Shown here: piece by piece, positions 43,685 through 52,351 of the stretch | Position numbering within the stretch: the first letter of the stretch is position 1 | Layout: the number at the start of each line of letters is the position of its first letter | Source: Sporosalibacterium faouarense | GTDB taxonomy: Bacteria; Bacillota; Clostridia; Tissierellales; VENL01 | Direction of reading: 5' to 3' | NCBI RefSeq assembly: GCF_016765695.1 | Contig: NZ_JAETGO010000089.1 | Coordinates: 62,001 to 126,000 of the forward strand | DNA length: 64,000 bases | Position numbers and translations under genes: made by a program | The notes under the pieces: generated by a model | What the model was told of the DNA's origin: nothing | Database searches by the model: none | What the model saw: only the letters and a program-made list of their open reading frames with translations

Positions 43685-44957
43685 AGTTGTTATAATAGGA
43701 GGTGGATGGGCAGGTTGTGCCGCTGCTCTTTCTGCTAAAAAAGCTGGTGCAGATGTTCTACTTATTGAAAAAACTGATATGCTTATAGGCTTAGGTAATG
43801 TTGGGGGTATAATGAGAAACAATGGAAGATATACTGCAACTGAAGAAAATACATTACTGGGAGCTGGAGAGCTTTTTGATATAACTGATAAAGTTGCAAG
43901 ACATAAAAATATTGAATTCCCAGGACATAATCATGCTACACTATATGATGTATGTAAGGTTGAGCCTACGGTAAGAAGGCTATTGCTGGAGAAAGGTATT
44001 GAAATATTATTAAGAAATAGGGCAGTAGATGTTGTTCAAGAGGGTAATACTATAAAAGGAATAGTTCTTGCTAATGATGATATTATCTATGGTGATGTGT
44101 TTATCGAAACTACAGGATCTACTGGACCAATGGGAAATTGCTTGAAATATGGAAATGGATGTTCAATGTGTATTTTAAGATGTCCTTCCTTTGGACCAAG
44201 AATTAGTATAAGTAAAAGAGCAGGAGTAGAGGATATATTAGGACAAAGAGGGGACGAATCCTATGGAGCTTTTAGTGGATCTTGCAAGTTGAATAAGGAC
44301 TCATTAAGTGAAGAAATCAAAGAAACATTAAATACTAAAGGAGTTTGTATTTTACCAGTTCCTAAAGAAGATGTTAAGCTTGAAAAACTAGATATGAAGG
44401 TTTGTCAGCAGTATTCTTTAAAAGAATTTGCAGAAAATATTATTTTATTAGATACTGGCCATGCTAAGCTTATGACACCCTTTTATCCATTAGAAAAATT
44501 AAGAAAAATAAAAGGATTAGAAAATGCTAGGTACGAAGATCCTTACTCAGGAGGACTAGGCAATTCAATCAGGTACTTATCTATTGCACCTAGAAGTAAT
44601 TCAATGAAAGTTAATGGGATAAATAATCTATTATGTGCAGGGGAAAAGTCTGGATTGTTTGTTGGTCATACAGAAGCAATTTGCACTGGAACATTGGCAG
44701 GACATAATAGTGTAAGATTAAGTCTTGGTATGCCTCAACTAGAATTGCCAAGAAATTTAGCAATTGGTGATATAATAGCCTATGCAAATGAACAGAGTAA
44801 GACTAAGGAAGGCCTTAAGAAAAGGTATACATTTGCAGGGTCTGAATATTTTAATAGAATGAAATCACTAGGATTATATACAACAGATACAGAAAGTATA
44901 AAGAGAAAAATTCAAAGAATGGACCTTTTAAACATTTATAATGAGAAGTTAATTTAA
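43677..44957 (+). CDS. FAD-dependent oxidoreductase, unknown substrate
   Basis: A 426-residue flavoprotein with the dinucleotide motif 'GGGWAGCAAALSAKKAGADVLLIEK' beginning at residue 8, resembling the GidA/MnmG and FrdA-like superfamily. A cysteine cluster 'GNGCSMCILRCPSFGPR' near residues 159-175 may hold a metal or redox centre. The FAD-closing 'NLLCAGEKSGLFVGHTEAICTG' is typical. GTG 43677 follows GGGAGG. It overlaps the upstream flavin/[2Fe-2S] protein, which could pass electrons from NAD(P)H. I do not know the reaction. Confidence 0.8.
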   Translation: MTKVVIIGGGWAGCAAALSAKKAGADVLLIEKTDMLIGLGNVGGIMRNNGRYTATEENTLLGAGELFDITDKVARHKNIEFPGHNHATLYDVCKVEPTVRRLLLEKGIEILLRNRAVDVVQEGNTIKGIVLANDDIIYGDVFIETTGSTGPMGNCLKYGNGCSMCILRCPSFGPRISISKRAGVEDILGQRGDESYGAFSGSCKLNKDSLSEEIKETLNTKGVCILPVPKEDVKLEKLDMKVCQQYSLKEFAENIILLDTGHAKLMTPFYPLEKLRKIKGLENARYEDPYSGGLGNSIRYLSIAPRSNSMKVNGINNLLCAGEKSGLFVGHTEAICTGTLAGHNSVRLSLGMPQLELPRNLAIGDIIAYANEQSKTKEGLKKRYTFAGSEYFNRMKSLGLYTTDTESIKRKIQRMDLLNIYNEKLI

Positions 44958-45018
44958 TTTTTATAGTAAAGTAAGCTATAATATATTTATACTTAAGATT
45001 TAGAAAGTAGGGATACAT

Positions 45019-45729
45019 ATGATGAGATTACAAAAATATATGGCTAAATGTGGTGTTGCATCTAGAAGAAAATCTGAAGAGATAATTCAAGCCAATCGAG
45101 TTAAAGTAAATGGCCATATTGTTAACGAGCTAGGTGTAAAAATAAATCCTAAAGAAGATACAGTTATGGTTAATAATCAAATAATAACATTAGAGGAAGA
45201 AAAAGTATATATTGTCCTTAACAAGCCTGAGGGATATGTTACTACAGTTTCTGACCAGTTTGATAGACCTACAGTTTTAGATATAGTTAAGAACGTTGAT
45301 GAGCGAATATATCCAGTTGGAAGACTTGACTATGATACCTCTGGCCTATTATTGCTTACAAATGATGGTGATTTAACTTATAGGCTTACTCATCCAAAGC
45401 ATGAAGTAAATAAAACATATATTGCTAAGGTAAGGGGAACTCCAAATAGTAATGAATTAGACCAATTTAGAAATGGATTAAATATAGGTGATTATATAAC
45501 ATCTAAGGCTAATATTAAAATATTAAAAAAATTTAAAGATTCTTCTTTAGTAGAAATTGAAATACACGAAGGAAGAAATCGTCAAATAAGAAGAATGTGT
45601 GATGTGATTAATCATCCAGTAATATCTTTAAAAAGGATAGCTATGGGTAAAATAAAACTAGAAAACCTACAAAAAGGAAGTTGGAGATATCTTACAGATA
45701 ATGAAATAAACTATTTAAAGAATAGCTAA
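45019..45729 (+). CDS. rluB: 23S rRNA pseudouridine synthase RluB
   Basis: A 236-residue pseudouridine synthase of the RsuA/RluB group. The N-terminal S4 domain (about 1-60; 'RLQKYMAKCGVASRRKSEEII') is followed by the catalytic domain with Asp in 'VGRLDYDTSGLLLLTNDG', and 'EGRNRQIRRMCD' near the end. It follows scpAB in both Firmicutes and actinobacteria, although here several genes intervene. Two ATG codons (45019, 45022) are possible starts; a TATAAT at 44977-44982 may be its promoter. Confidence 0.93.
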   Translation: MMRLQKYMAKCGVASRRKSEEIIQANRVKVNGHIVNELGVKINPKEDTVMVNNQIITLEEEKVYIVLNKPEGYVTTVSDQFDRPTVLDIVKNVDERIYPVGRLDYDTSGLLLLTNDGDLTYRLTHPKHEVNKTYIAKVRGTPNSNELDQFRNGLNIGDYITSKANIKILKKFKDSSLVEIEIHEGRNRQIRRMCDVINHPVISLKRIAMGKIKLENLQKGSWRYLTDNEINYLKNS

Positions 45730-45807
45730 ATAACTTAAAAATCGCATCTTTTAACTTAAATGAATTAAAAATAGAATTTTAATATACGATTTCCTTAAAT
45801 ATTAAAG

Positions 45808-45840
45808 CATTATGGGTTTTCCATAATGTTTTTCTTTTTT
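45808..45840 (+). terminator. Intrinsic terminator after rluB
   Basis: CATTATGG (45808-45815) pairs with CCATAATG (45821-45828) around GTTTT, followed by TTTTTCTTTTTT. Confidence 0.87.
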
Positions 45841-45914
45841 GGGGTTTTAAAAAATATATATTTCTATTATAATGAAATTGTTTGGAAATGAATATGAAAG
45901 GAAGTTAATTTTAT

Positions 45915-46391
45915 ATGATTTTAGGAAGAAAAATCAATGTAGATAAAGACCTCTCAAAAATAAATAAGATACTCAAAAATAATAATATTGATGATCTAGA
46001 AGCCATTAAATCAATAGATAGTATAAACAAAAATGATATTATATATGTGCTTGAGGATAAAAATAGAATAATAGGAGTATGCAAAATAACAGTTCATAAA
46101 GATTTTGGAATTTTCAATTATATAGTTATATCAGATGAACATAGAGGTGAAAATCTAGGAGACGGACTTGTAAGAGCAATATTTAATTATTGTCTTCGTA
46201 ACTGCATCAAAACAATAATATATTTTGGTGATAACAAATATATTATTCAAAGAGGGTTTGAAAAAATAGGTTATAGTAAATTGCCTGAAGACATTATATC
46301 AGTATTAGAACAAAAAATTACGGGTGAAGAATTATATATATGTGATCTAGAATACTTTTTCTCAAAGGGTTGCAAATGTAAGGAGAGATAA
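45915..46391 (+). CDS. GNAT family N-acetyltransferase
   Basis: A 158-residue protein with the GNAT fold: the acetyl-CoA loop reads 'ISDEHRGENLGDGLVRAIFNYCLRN', a slightly divergent form of the V-x-x-x-x-R-G-x-G motif. N-terminal strands and helices and the C-terminal 'GFEKIGY' strand are also recognisable. The last residues include a Cys pair. The substrate is unknown. It lies 3 bases ahead of the methyltransferase gene and is probably co-transcribed with it. Confidence 0.8.
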   Translation: MILGRKINVDKDLSKINKILKNNNIDDLEAIKSIDSINKNDIIYVLEDKNRIIGVCKITVHKDFGIFNYIVISDEHRGENLGDGLVRAIFNYCLRNCIKTIIYFGDNKYIIQRGFEKIGYSKLPEDIISVLEQKITGEELYICDLEYFFSKGCKCKER

Positions 46392-46394
46392 TAG

Positions 46395-46967
46395 ATGCAA
46401 AGTAAGTTTTTTATAAAATCAACACAAATAGCTAAAACAATCATGGAGATGAAAGTTAGTCATGGAAATACTGTATTAGATGCTACCATGGGTAACGGAC
46501 ATGATACTGCATTTCTTGCAGATTTAGTTGGCGATGAAGGTATAGTATTTAGCTTTGATATTCAAGATATTGCCCTCGAAAATACTAAGAACAAATTAAA
46601 TGAACTTGGTTTATTAAATAGAGTTAAACTAATTAAAGATAGCCATGAAAATATTGATGATTATATTAATGATAAAGTTGATTTAGCTATTTTTAATCTT
46701 GGTTATCTTCCTAGCGGTAATCATAGTATAATAACAAAACCAGATTCAACATTAAAAGCTATAAAAAAAGTCTTGGAATTACTTAGTAAACATGGTATTC
46801 TACTTGTAGTTGTATATTATGGACATCAAGGTGGTAATGAAGAGAAAAAATGTGTTGAGGATTTCTTAAAATCCTTAGATCAACGTGAATTTAACACCTT
46901 AAAGTTTGATTTCATTAACCAAAAAAATAATCCACCAGTCCTTATTGGTGTTGAAAAGAAAGGTTAG
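46395..46967 (+). CDS. YtqB-type class I SAM-dependent methyltransferase
   Basis: A 190-residue methyltransferase of the 'rRNA_methylase' family (PF06962, YtqB). The SAM loop is 'VLDATMGNGHDTAFLADLVG' (residues about 27-46), motif II 'FDIQDIALENT', and the catalytic-region 'LAIFNLGYLPSGNH' resembles an NxPY-like motif. YtqB-type enzymes have been reported to modify tRNA wobble-position derivatives; the target here is unconfirmed. It lies between an acetyltransferase gene and oadA. Confidence 0.88.
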   Translation: MQSKFFIKSTQIAKTIMEMKVSHGNTVLDATMGNGHDTAFLADLVGDEGIVFSFDIQDIALENTKNKLNELGLLNRVKLIKDSHENIDDYINDKVDLAIFNLGYLPSGNHSIITKPDSTLKAIKKVLELLSKHGILLVVVYYGHQGGNEEKKCVEDFLKSLDQREFNTLKFDFINQKNNPPVLIGVEKKG

Positions 46968-46980
46968 GAGGGTTTATTAA

Positions 46981-48378
46981 ATGTCAAAAGTAAAAATAAC
47001 AGAAACAGTACTTAGAGATGGACATCAATCATTAATTGCAACAAGAATGAAAACTGAAGAAATGCTACCAATCCTTGATAAGCTTGATAAAGTTGGATAT
47101 CATGCCCTTGAAGTTTGGGGAGGAGCAACTTTTGATGCATGCTTACGCTTTTTAAATGAAGATCCATGGGAAAGGTTAAGAGCTATAAGAAAAAGAGTAA
47201 AGAATACAAAACTTCAAATGCTATTAAGGGGTCAAAACCTTTTAGGATATAAGAACTACCCTGATGATGTTGTTGAAGAGTTTATAAAGAAAGCTATTAA
47301 AAATGGTATAGATATTATTAGAATATTTGATGCATTAAATGACATTAGAAACCTAAAAACAGCTATAAGAGCAACTAAAGAAGCAGGTGGTCATGCTCAA
47401 TGTGCAATTTCTTATACTATAAGTCCTGTACATAACATTGACTACTATTTAAAGGTTGCTAAGGAAATGGAAAATGAGGGTGCTGATTCTATCTGCGTTA
47501 AAGATATGTCAGGTATCCTATTACCATATGAAGCAGTTGAGTTAGTTAAAGAACTTAAGAAAACTGTAAATATACCAATAGAACTTCATTCTCATTTTAC
47601 AAGTGGAATAGCAAATCAAACCTATATGAAGGCTGTAGAAGCGGGAGTAGATATAATAGATACCGCTCTATCACCTTTTGGTAATGGAACAAGTCAACCA
47701 GCTACAGAGCCAATGATAGCCTCATTGCAAAATTCTCCTTACGATACCGGTTTAGATTTAGAGCTAGTAAATGAAATTGCTGAGTATTTTGCTCCAATTA
47801 GAGATAAGTATATGCAAGAAGGTATATTAAATCCTAAGGTTATGGGAGTAAATGCTAAAACACTGATTTATCAAGTTCCAGGTGGTATGCTTTCTAATCT
47901 TGTATCTCAGTTAGAGCAACAAGGATCTATGGATAAATTTGAAAAGGTATTAGAAGAAGTTCCTAGGGTAAGAGAAGATTTAGGATATCCACCATTGGTG
48001 ACTCCTATGAGTCAAATGGTTGGAACTCAGGCAGTATTTAACACAATATTAGGTGATAGATATAAAATGGTTCCATCAGAGATTAAAAATTATGTTAAAG
48101 GGCTATATGGAAAACCTACAGTTCCAATTTCTGATGAAATTAAGAAAAAAATAATTGGTGATGAAGAAGTATATACAGGAAGACCTGCTGACTTACTTAA
48201 ACCTCAGCTTGGTAAATTTAGAAGTGAGATAAAAGAATATATTGAACAAGATGAAGATGTACTATCTTATGCTTTATTCCCTCAAGTTGCAGTTAAGTTC
48301 TTCCAGTATAGACAGGCAGAAAAATATCAAATTGATACTTCATTACTTGATAGTGAAGAAAAAACATATCCAGTTTAA
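46981..48378 (+). CDS. oadA: Oxaloacetate decarboxylase alpha / pyruvate carboxylase B-type subunit
   Basis: A 465-residue carboxyltransferase. The active site 'TVLRDGHQSLIATRMKTEEM' (residues 9-28) and the carbamylated-lysine segment 'DSICVKDMSGIL' are intact, as is the metal-binding 'ELHSHFTSG'. It ends after the PYC_OADA domain with no biotinyl domain and no MKM motif, so it needs a separate biotin carrier. Neither a membrane beta subunit nor a biotin carrier gene is adjacent, so whether it works in sodium-pumping decarboxylation or in oxaloacetate/malonyl transfer is open. GGAGGG precedes ATG. Confidence 0.9.
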   Translation: MSKVKITETVLRDGHQSLIATRMKTEEMLPILDKLDKVGYHALEVWGGATFDACLRFLNEDPWERLRAIRKRVKNTKLQMLLRGQNLLGYKNYPDDVVEEFIKKAIKNGIDIIRIFDALNDIRNLKTAIRATKEAGGHAQCAISYTISPVHNIDYYLKVAKEMENEGADSICVKDMSGILLPYEAVELVKELKKTVNIPIELHSHFTSGIANQTYMKAVEAGVDIIDTALSPFGNGTSQPATEPMIASLQNSPYDTGLDLELVNEIAEYFAPIRDKYMQEGILNPKVMGVNAKTLIYQVPGGMLSNLVSQLEQQGSMDKFEKVLEEVPRVREDLGYPPLVTPMSQMVGTQAVFNTILGDRYKMVPSEIKNYVKGLYGKPTVPISDEIKKKIIGDEEVYTGRPADLLKPQLGKFRSEIKEYIEQDEDVLSYALFPQVAVKFFQYRQAEKYQIDTSLLDSEEKTYPV

Positions 48379-48411
48379 AACTTTTAAGTTATTAAAACGG
48401 AACTACTGAAA

Positions 48412-48452
48412 AAGAAGGGTATCGTTTATAAAAAACGGTACTCTTCTTTTTA
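48412..48452. terminator. Bidirectional terminator between oadA and the minus-strand gene
   Basis: A 16 bp stem with two G-U pairs (48412-48427 with 48433-48448), T residues on the plus side and an A run upstream that becomes a T run on the minus strand. It can end both convergent transcripts. Confidence 0.85.
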
Positions 48453-48480
48453 TTGTTTATATTATCTCTTTATCTCTTTT

Positions 48481-49179
48481 TTATTTTGCCTCTTTACACT
48501 TAGTATCAGTTTCACCCTGTAATGATTCAACAGTACAGGATGAATGTACATATATTGTAGCTTCCCTATTACTTGTATACTTAATTATCCTTACTTTTGA
48601 GTTATCTTCAATTGGTTTTCCACATTTAAGACATAAGTAGTTAGACTTCTCTATAATATCATAGGATATTTCAGTCTTTAGATTTCCATACTTAGCCCAG
48701 CTCTTCCATCCTGTCTTACAAAGCTTAGTCCTGTTCTCATAGTCAGAATATACCCATTTCAATAAAGTATGAAAGTGAAAAGGATATTTAGTATATCGTA
48801 TATAATCCTTAGGTAAGCCTAATGAAATAGTATATTTTTCAAATGTATCTTCGATTTTAGTTTGGAGAGGGTCTGTTATAGTAACACTTTCATAGTTATA
48901 GTTTTCATTCTTAAACCATTTTCTTAGCTTATCAAACATGTAACCTCTACAAACTTCAATTTTTTCATCTCCACCAACCTCTAGCTCCTTAAAACATCTT
49001 TGAACTATTTCGATAACATAGTCTAAGTATAATTTTTTTCTAAAAGCATTTTTTGAATAAAGTTCAATAGGCAATATCTCATAATAAAATTCACCTGTTT
49101 CTACTCTCATTGCTCCAATACAAGTTCCACCAATTAAACTACCGCTTCCAGCATCATCTATTTGAATCAAATTTATCAC
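48481..49179 (-). CDS. Conserved hypothetical protein with possible RNase H-like fold and zinc site
   Basis: A 232-residue protein and the only large gene on the minus strand. The N-terminal 'LIQIDDAGSGSLIGGTCIGAMR' (strand, paired Asp, Gly-rich turn, strand) resembles the first two strands of RNase H/RuvC-like folds, and 'VTITDPLQTKIEDTFEKYTISLGLP' could be a later strand-helix unit. The C-terminus has CxxC (Cys198/Cys201, 'CLKCGKP') with His225 or Cys228 ('VHSSC') as possible zinc ligands. I cannot assign a function; a nuclease or nucleic-acid-binding role is inference. It is divergent from surE with 79 bases between. Confidence 0.7.
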   Translation of the reverse strand: MINLIQIDDAGSGSLIGGTCIGAMRVETGEFYYEILPIELYSKNAFRKKLYLDYVIEIVQRCFKELEVGGDEKIEVCRGYMFDKLRKWFKNENYNYESVTITDPLQTKIEDTFEKYTISLGLPKDYIRYTKYPFHFHTLLKWVYSDYENRTKLCKTGWKSWAKYGNLKTEISYDIIEKSNYLCLKCGKPIEDNSKVRIIKYTSNREATIYVHSSCTVESLQGETDTKCKEAK

Positions 49180-49258
49180 TCCTATATTTACAACATACTT
49201 TGAATATAATAATATTATTTACTGTAAGGAATAATTATATTAAAGAGGAGAGATAAAA

Positions 49259-50023
49259 TTGAGAATTTTAATCACTAACGATGATGGTATTAATGCAATA
49301 GGTATCAGAATGCTAGTAAATAGCTTAAAAAAACTAGGAAAGATAACTGTTGTAGCTCCAGATAGAGAAAGAAGTGCTACAGGTCATGCTATTACTATGC
49401 ACCATCCTCTCAGAATAGAAAAAGTACAATACGAAGATCCAAATGTAGAAGCATGGAGCATAAATGGAACTCCAAGTGATTGTGTTAAAATAGCAGTCGA
49501 ATCAATTTTAGAAGAAAAGCCTGATATTATTGTATCTGGAATTAATAATGGAGCTAATTTAGGGACAGATATATTATATTCAGGAACAGTTTCTGCAGCT
49601 ATAGAAGGAGCTATACATAATATACCTTCAATTGCTCTTTCAGTTTATGGTAAAAGAGGAGAGTTAATATATGAAGGAGCATCATATTATTCTTGCAAAT
49701 TAATAGAAATGGCAGTTAATAATAAATTGCCAAATAATATTGTTATGAACGTAAATTTCCCTTCCTTAAATAGTAATGATATAAAAGGTATCGAATTTAC
49801 AGAACTAGGCATTAGAAGGTATCAGAACAGTTATGAACAAAGAAAAGATCCTATGGGAAAAAACTATTACTGGTTATCAGGAAGTTTAATTGAACTAAAA
49901 AACAATGAAAATAGCGATGTAGAATGTGTAAAAAATGGCTATATTTCCGTTACTCCTCTACATTTTGATTTAACTGACTATAATTACTTAAAAGAAATGA
50001 AAAATTGGGTCACTGAAAAGTAA
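49259..50023 (+). CDS. surE: 5'-nucleotidase SurE
   Basis: A metal-dependent nucleotidase and polyphosphatase linked to stress survival. The N-terminus 'RILITNDDGINAIGI' holds the metal ligands Asp8 and Asp9, and 'NGTPSDCVKIA', 'VSGINNGANLGTDILYSGTVSAAIEG' complete the active site. The 254-residue length is typical. The start is TTG with GAGGAGAG upstream. It is transcribed away from the minus-strand gene, sharing a short divergent promoter region. Confidence 0.95.
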   Translation: MRILITNDDGINAIGIRMLVNSLKKLGKITVVAPDRERSATGHAITMHHPLRIEKVQYEDPNVEAWSINGTPSDCVKIAVESILEEKPDIIVSGINNGANLGTDILYSGTVSAAIEGAIHNIPSIALSVYGKRGELIYEGASYYSCKLIEMAVNNKLPNNIVMNVNFPSLNSNDIKGIEFTELGIRRYQNSYEQRKDPMGKNYYWLSGSLIELKNNENSDVECVKNGYISVTPLHFDLTDYNYLKEMKNWVTEK

Positions 50024-50036
50024 CATAAAACTAAAA

Positions 50037-50128
50037 TTTTGCATAAAATGAAATTAAACTTGCAAAATTAAAGAAAGTTTTAAAATTATGAAATAAAAAT
50101 TGCAAAACCAATATCATTCTGTTATGAT
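50037..50128 (+). promoter_or_regulatory. Promoter and TGCAAAA repeats of the 2-oxoacid oxidoreductase operon
   Basis: TTGCAA (50100-50105), a 17-base spacer and TATGAT (50123-50128) form a reasonable promoter. The word TGCAAAA occurs at 50061-50067 and 50101-50107, exactly 40 bases apart, and inverted (TTTTGCA) at 50037-50043. The spacing and overlap with the -35 element suggest a repressor site; the RpiR regulator at the operon end is one candidate. Confidence 0.5.
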
Positions 50129-50187
50129 TTAGTTAAAGAATTTTTTAACAATTCATATATTTATAAAAATCAGAAGGGGGACTTAAA

Positions 50188-50403
50188 GTGACCGCGTCAA
50201 AGGAGAAAAAACTTTATGTCAAAAAAGATTGGTGTAAAGGCTGTAATATCTGTGTAGCCTTTTGTCCAATGAATACTTTAGAATTGAAGGATGGTAAAAT
50301 TAATATAAAGGATATTGAGTCATGTACACAGTGTGGTCGATGTGAACTTCTTTGTCCTGATTACGCAATTTACTTAGGGGGTACAGAAGATGGCAAAAAA
50401 TAA
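50188..50403 (+). CDS. korD: 2-oxoacid:ferredoxin oxidoreductase ferredoxin-like delta subunit
   Basis: A 71-residue dicluster ferredoxin. Two CxxCxxCxxxC motifs are complete, Cys16/19/22/26 and Cys46/49/52/56, each giving a [4Fe-4S] cluster that carries electrons from the thiamine site to external ferredoxin. The start is GTG with AGAAGGGGG upstream. It overlaps the alpha subunit gene by 14 bases. The order delta-alpha-beta-gamma is common in Clostridia. Confidence 0.92.
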   Translation: MTASKEKKLYVKKDWCKGCNICVAFCPMNTLELKDGKINIKDIESCTQCGRCELLCPDYAIYLGGTEDGKK

Positions 50404-51526
50404 CGTAAAACTTATGCAAGGTAATGAAGCATGTGTAGAAGGTGCCTTAGCTGCTGGTATGAAATTCTTTGCTGGTTATCCAATTACTCCATCAACAGAA
50501 ATTGCTGAAATTTCTTCTCTTAGATTGCCTAAGGTTGGAGGAAAATTCATACAAATGGAAGACGAAATAGCAGGTATGGCAGCAATTATTGGAGGATCTT
50601 TAGCAGGATTAAAATCAATGACTGCTACAAGTGGTCCAGGATTTTCATTAAAGCAAGAGAACTTAGGATATGCAGCAATTGCTGAGGTTCCATGTGTAAT
50701 AGTAAATGTACAAAGAGGAGGTCCAAGTACTGGATTACCAACATCTCCAGCTCAAGGAGATATTATGCAAGCTAAATGGGGAACCCATGGAGATCATCCA
50801 ATAATAGCATTATCACCTTCTTCAGTCAGAGAAACTTTTGATTTAACAGTTAAGGCTTTCAACTTTGCTGAAAAATATAGAACTCCTGTTATATTACTTA
50901 CTGATGAAGTTATTGGTCACATGAGAGAGAAAATCGAAATACCAAGTCCCGATGAAATAGAAATTATTGATAGAGTACAACCTAAAAGTGGATTAGAAGA
51001 ATATAAGCCATATGAAGTAAATGAGGATCAACTTGTACCAGATATGGCTCCTTATGGTGGAGAATATAGATTCCACGTTACTGGATTAGTTCATGATGAA
51101 ACTGGATTCCCAAGCAATGATTCTAATGTTGCTGAAAGTCTTTTAAATAGAATAATGAAGAAAATAGATAATAATATTGATGATATAGCTCTTTATGAAG
51201 AATATAAGCTTGAAGATGCAGAAGTTGCAATAATAGCTTATGGAAGCACTGCAAGATCAGCAAAAAGTGCAGTAGATATGGCAAGAGCTGAAGGAATAAA
51301 GGCTGGACTTTTTAGACCTATGACAATATGGCCTTTCCTTGATAAACAAGTAACTGAAGTATCAAAGAAAGTTGACAATGTTATAGTAGCAGAAATGAAC
51401 TTAGGGCAATATGTTATTGAAGTTGAGAGAGCAGGGAATAAACACACTAAAGTTTCTAAGTGTTGTAAGGCAAACGGACAGTTAATAACACCTGACGAAA
51501 TATTGGCTAAAATTAAGGAGGTCTAA
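50390..51526 (+). CDS. korA: 2-oxoacid:ferredoxin oxidoreductase alpha subunit
   Basis: A 378-residue alpha subunit (KorA/VorB type). It contains the pyrimidine-binding domain with 'GYPITPSTEIAE', the family segment 'TATSGPGFSLKQENLGYAA', 'VQRGGPSTGLPTSPAQGD' and domain II (about 245-375; 'AIIAYGSTARSAKSAVDMA'). These enzymes oxidatively decarboxylate 2-oxoacids to acyl-CoA and reduce ferredoxin. The substrate, 2-oxoglutarate or branched-chain oxoacids, cannot be told from sequence alone. AGGGGG lies within korD just before ATG. Confidence 0.92.
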   Translation: MAKNNVKLMQGNEACVEGALAAGMKFFAGYPITPSTEIAEISSLRLPKVGGKFIQMEDEIAGMAAIIGGSLAGLKSMTATSGPGFSLKQENLGYAAIAEVPCVIVNVQRGGPSTGLPTSPAQGDIMQAKWGTHGDHPIIALSPSSVRETFDLTVKAFNFAEKYRTPVILLTDEVIGHMREKIEIPSPDEIEIIDRVQPKSGLEEYKPYEVNEDQLVPDMAPYGGEYRFHVTGLVHDETGFPSNDSNVAESLLNRIMKKIDNNIDDIALYEEYKLEDAEVAIIAYGSTARSAKSAVDMARAEGIKAGLFRPMTIWPFLDKQVTEVSKKVDNVIVAEMNLGQYVIEVERAGNKHTKVSKCCKANGQLITPDEILAKIKEV

Positions 51527-51528
51527 AA

Positions 51529-52350
51529 GTGACTAGCACATTAGTTGAAAATCATTTTAGAATTGGTAAACTACCTCATATATGGTGTCCAGGATGTGGC
51601 CATGGAATCATTATGAGATCAATTGCAGTAGCTATAGATGAATTGGGATATGATAAAAATGATGTTTGTGTCGTATCAGGAATCGGTTGTTCTTCTAGAG
51701 CACCTGGTTATATGGATTTTAATACTCTTCATACTCTTCATGGTAGAGCGTTAGCCTATGCCACTGGAGTAAAAATGGCTAATCCTGATTTGAAGGTAAT
51801 CGTTATCACAGGCGATGGCGACTGTGCAGCTATAGGTGGTAACCACCTTATACACGCATCAAGAAGAAATATTGATATCACAACTGTTGTTTTCAATAAT
51901 AATATTTACGGTATGACAGGTGGACAATATTCACCAACAACACCAACAGGAGAAAAAGGTACAACAGCTCCATTTGGAAATATAGATAGGAACTTCGATT
52001 TATGTAATTTAGCTAAGGGAGCAGGTGCTACTTATGTAGCAAGATCTACAGCTTACCATGCAAACATGGTTAAGCAACAAGTTAAAGCTGCCTTAGAGAA
52101 TAAAGGATTCTCTTTTGTTGAAGCTGTAAGTATTTGTCCAACATATTACGGAAGAAAGAATAAAAAAGGTGATGCAGTAAGTATGATGGAATATCTTAAA
52201 AATAGTACAGTAAATGTAAAGGCTGCTGATAAACTACCTAAAGAAAAGCTAGAAGGTAAGTTTTTAGTAGGTGAATTCTATAAATCTGAAGAACCTGAAT
52301 ACACTGAAGAATATAAAAAAATAATCGACAGTTTTCAAAAGGAGAGATAA
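51529..52350 (+). CDS. korB: 2-oxoacid:ferredoxin oxidoreductase beta subunit, thiamine-binding
   Basis: A 273-residue subunit carrying the thiamine diphosphate site: 'VITGDGDCAAIGGNHLIHA' (GDG...N motif) and 'NNNIYGMTGGQYSPTTP'. 'HIWCPGCGHG' provides Cys20/Cys23 and, with later Cys, the proximal [4Fe-4S] cluster. The start is GTG with AAGGAGG. Only 2 bases separate it from the alpha gene and 1 from the gamma gene. Confidence 0.93.
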   Translation: MTSTLVENHFRIGKLPHIWCPGCGHGIIMRSIAVAIDELGYDKNDVCVVSGIGCSSRAPGYMDFNTLHTLHGRALAYATGVKMANPDLKVIVITGDGDCAAIGGNHLIHASRRNIDITTVVFNNNIYGMTGGQYSPTTPTGEKGTTAPFGNIDRNFDLCNLAKGAGATYVARSTAYHANMVKQQVKAALENKGFSFVEAVSICPTYYGRKNKKGDAVSMMEYLKNSTVNVKAADKLPKEKLEGKFLVGEFYKSEEPEYTEEYKKIIDSFQKER

Positions 52351-52351
52351 T

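Noticed and set aside
45735-45800. Long-range inverted repeat AAATCG/CGATTT downstream of rluB
   Set aside because: Only six pairs with a wide AT-rich interior; likely chance next to a proper terminator.
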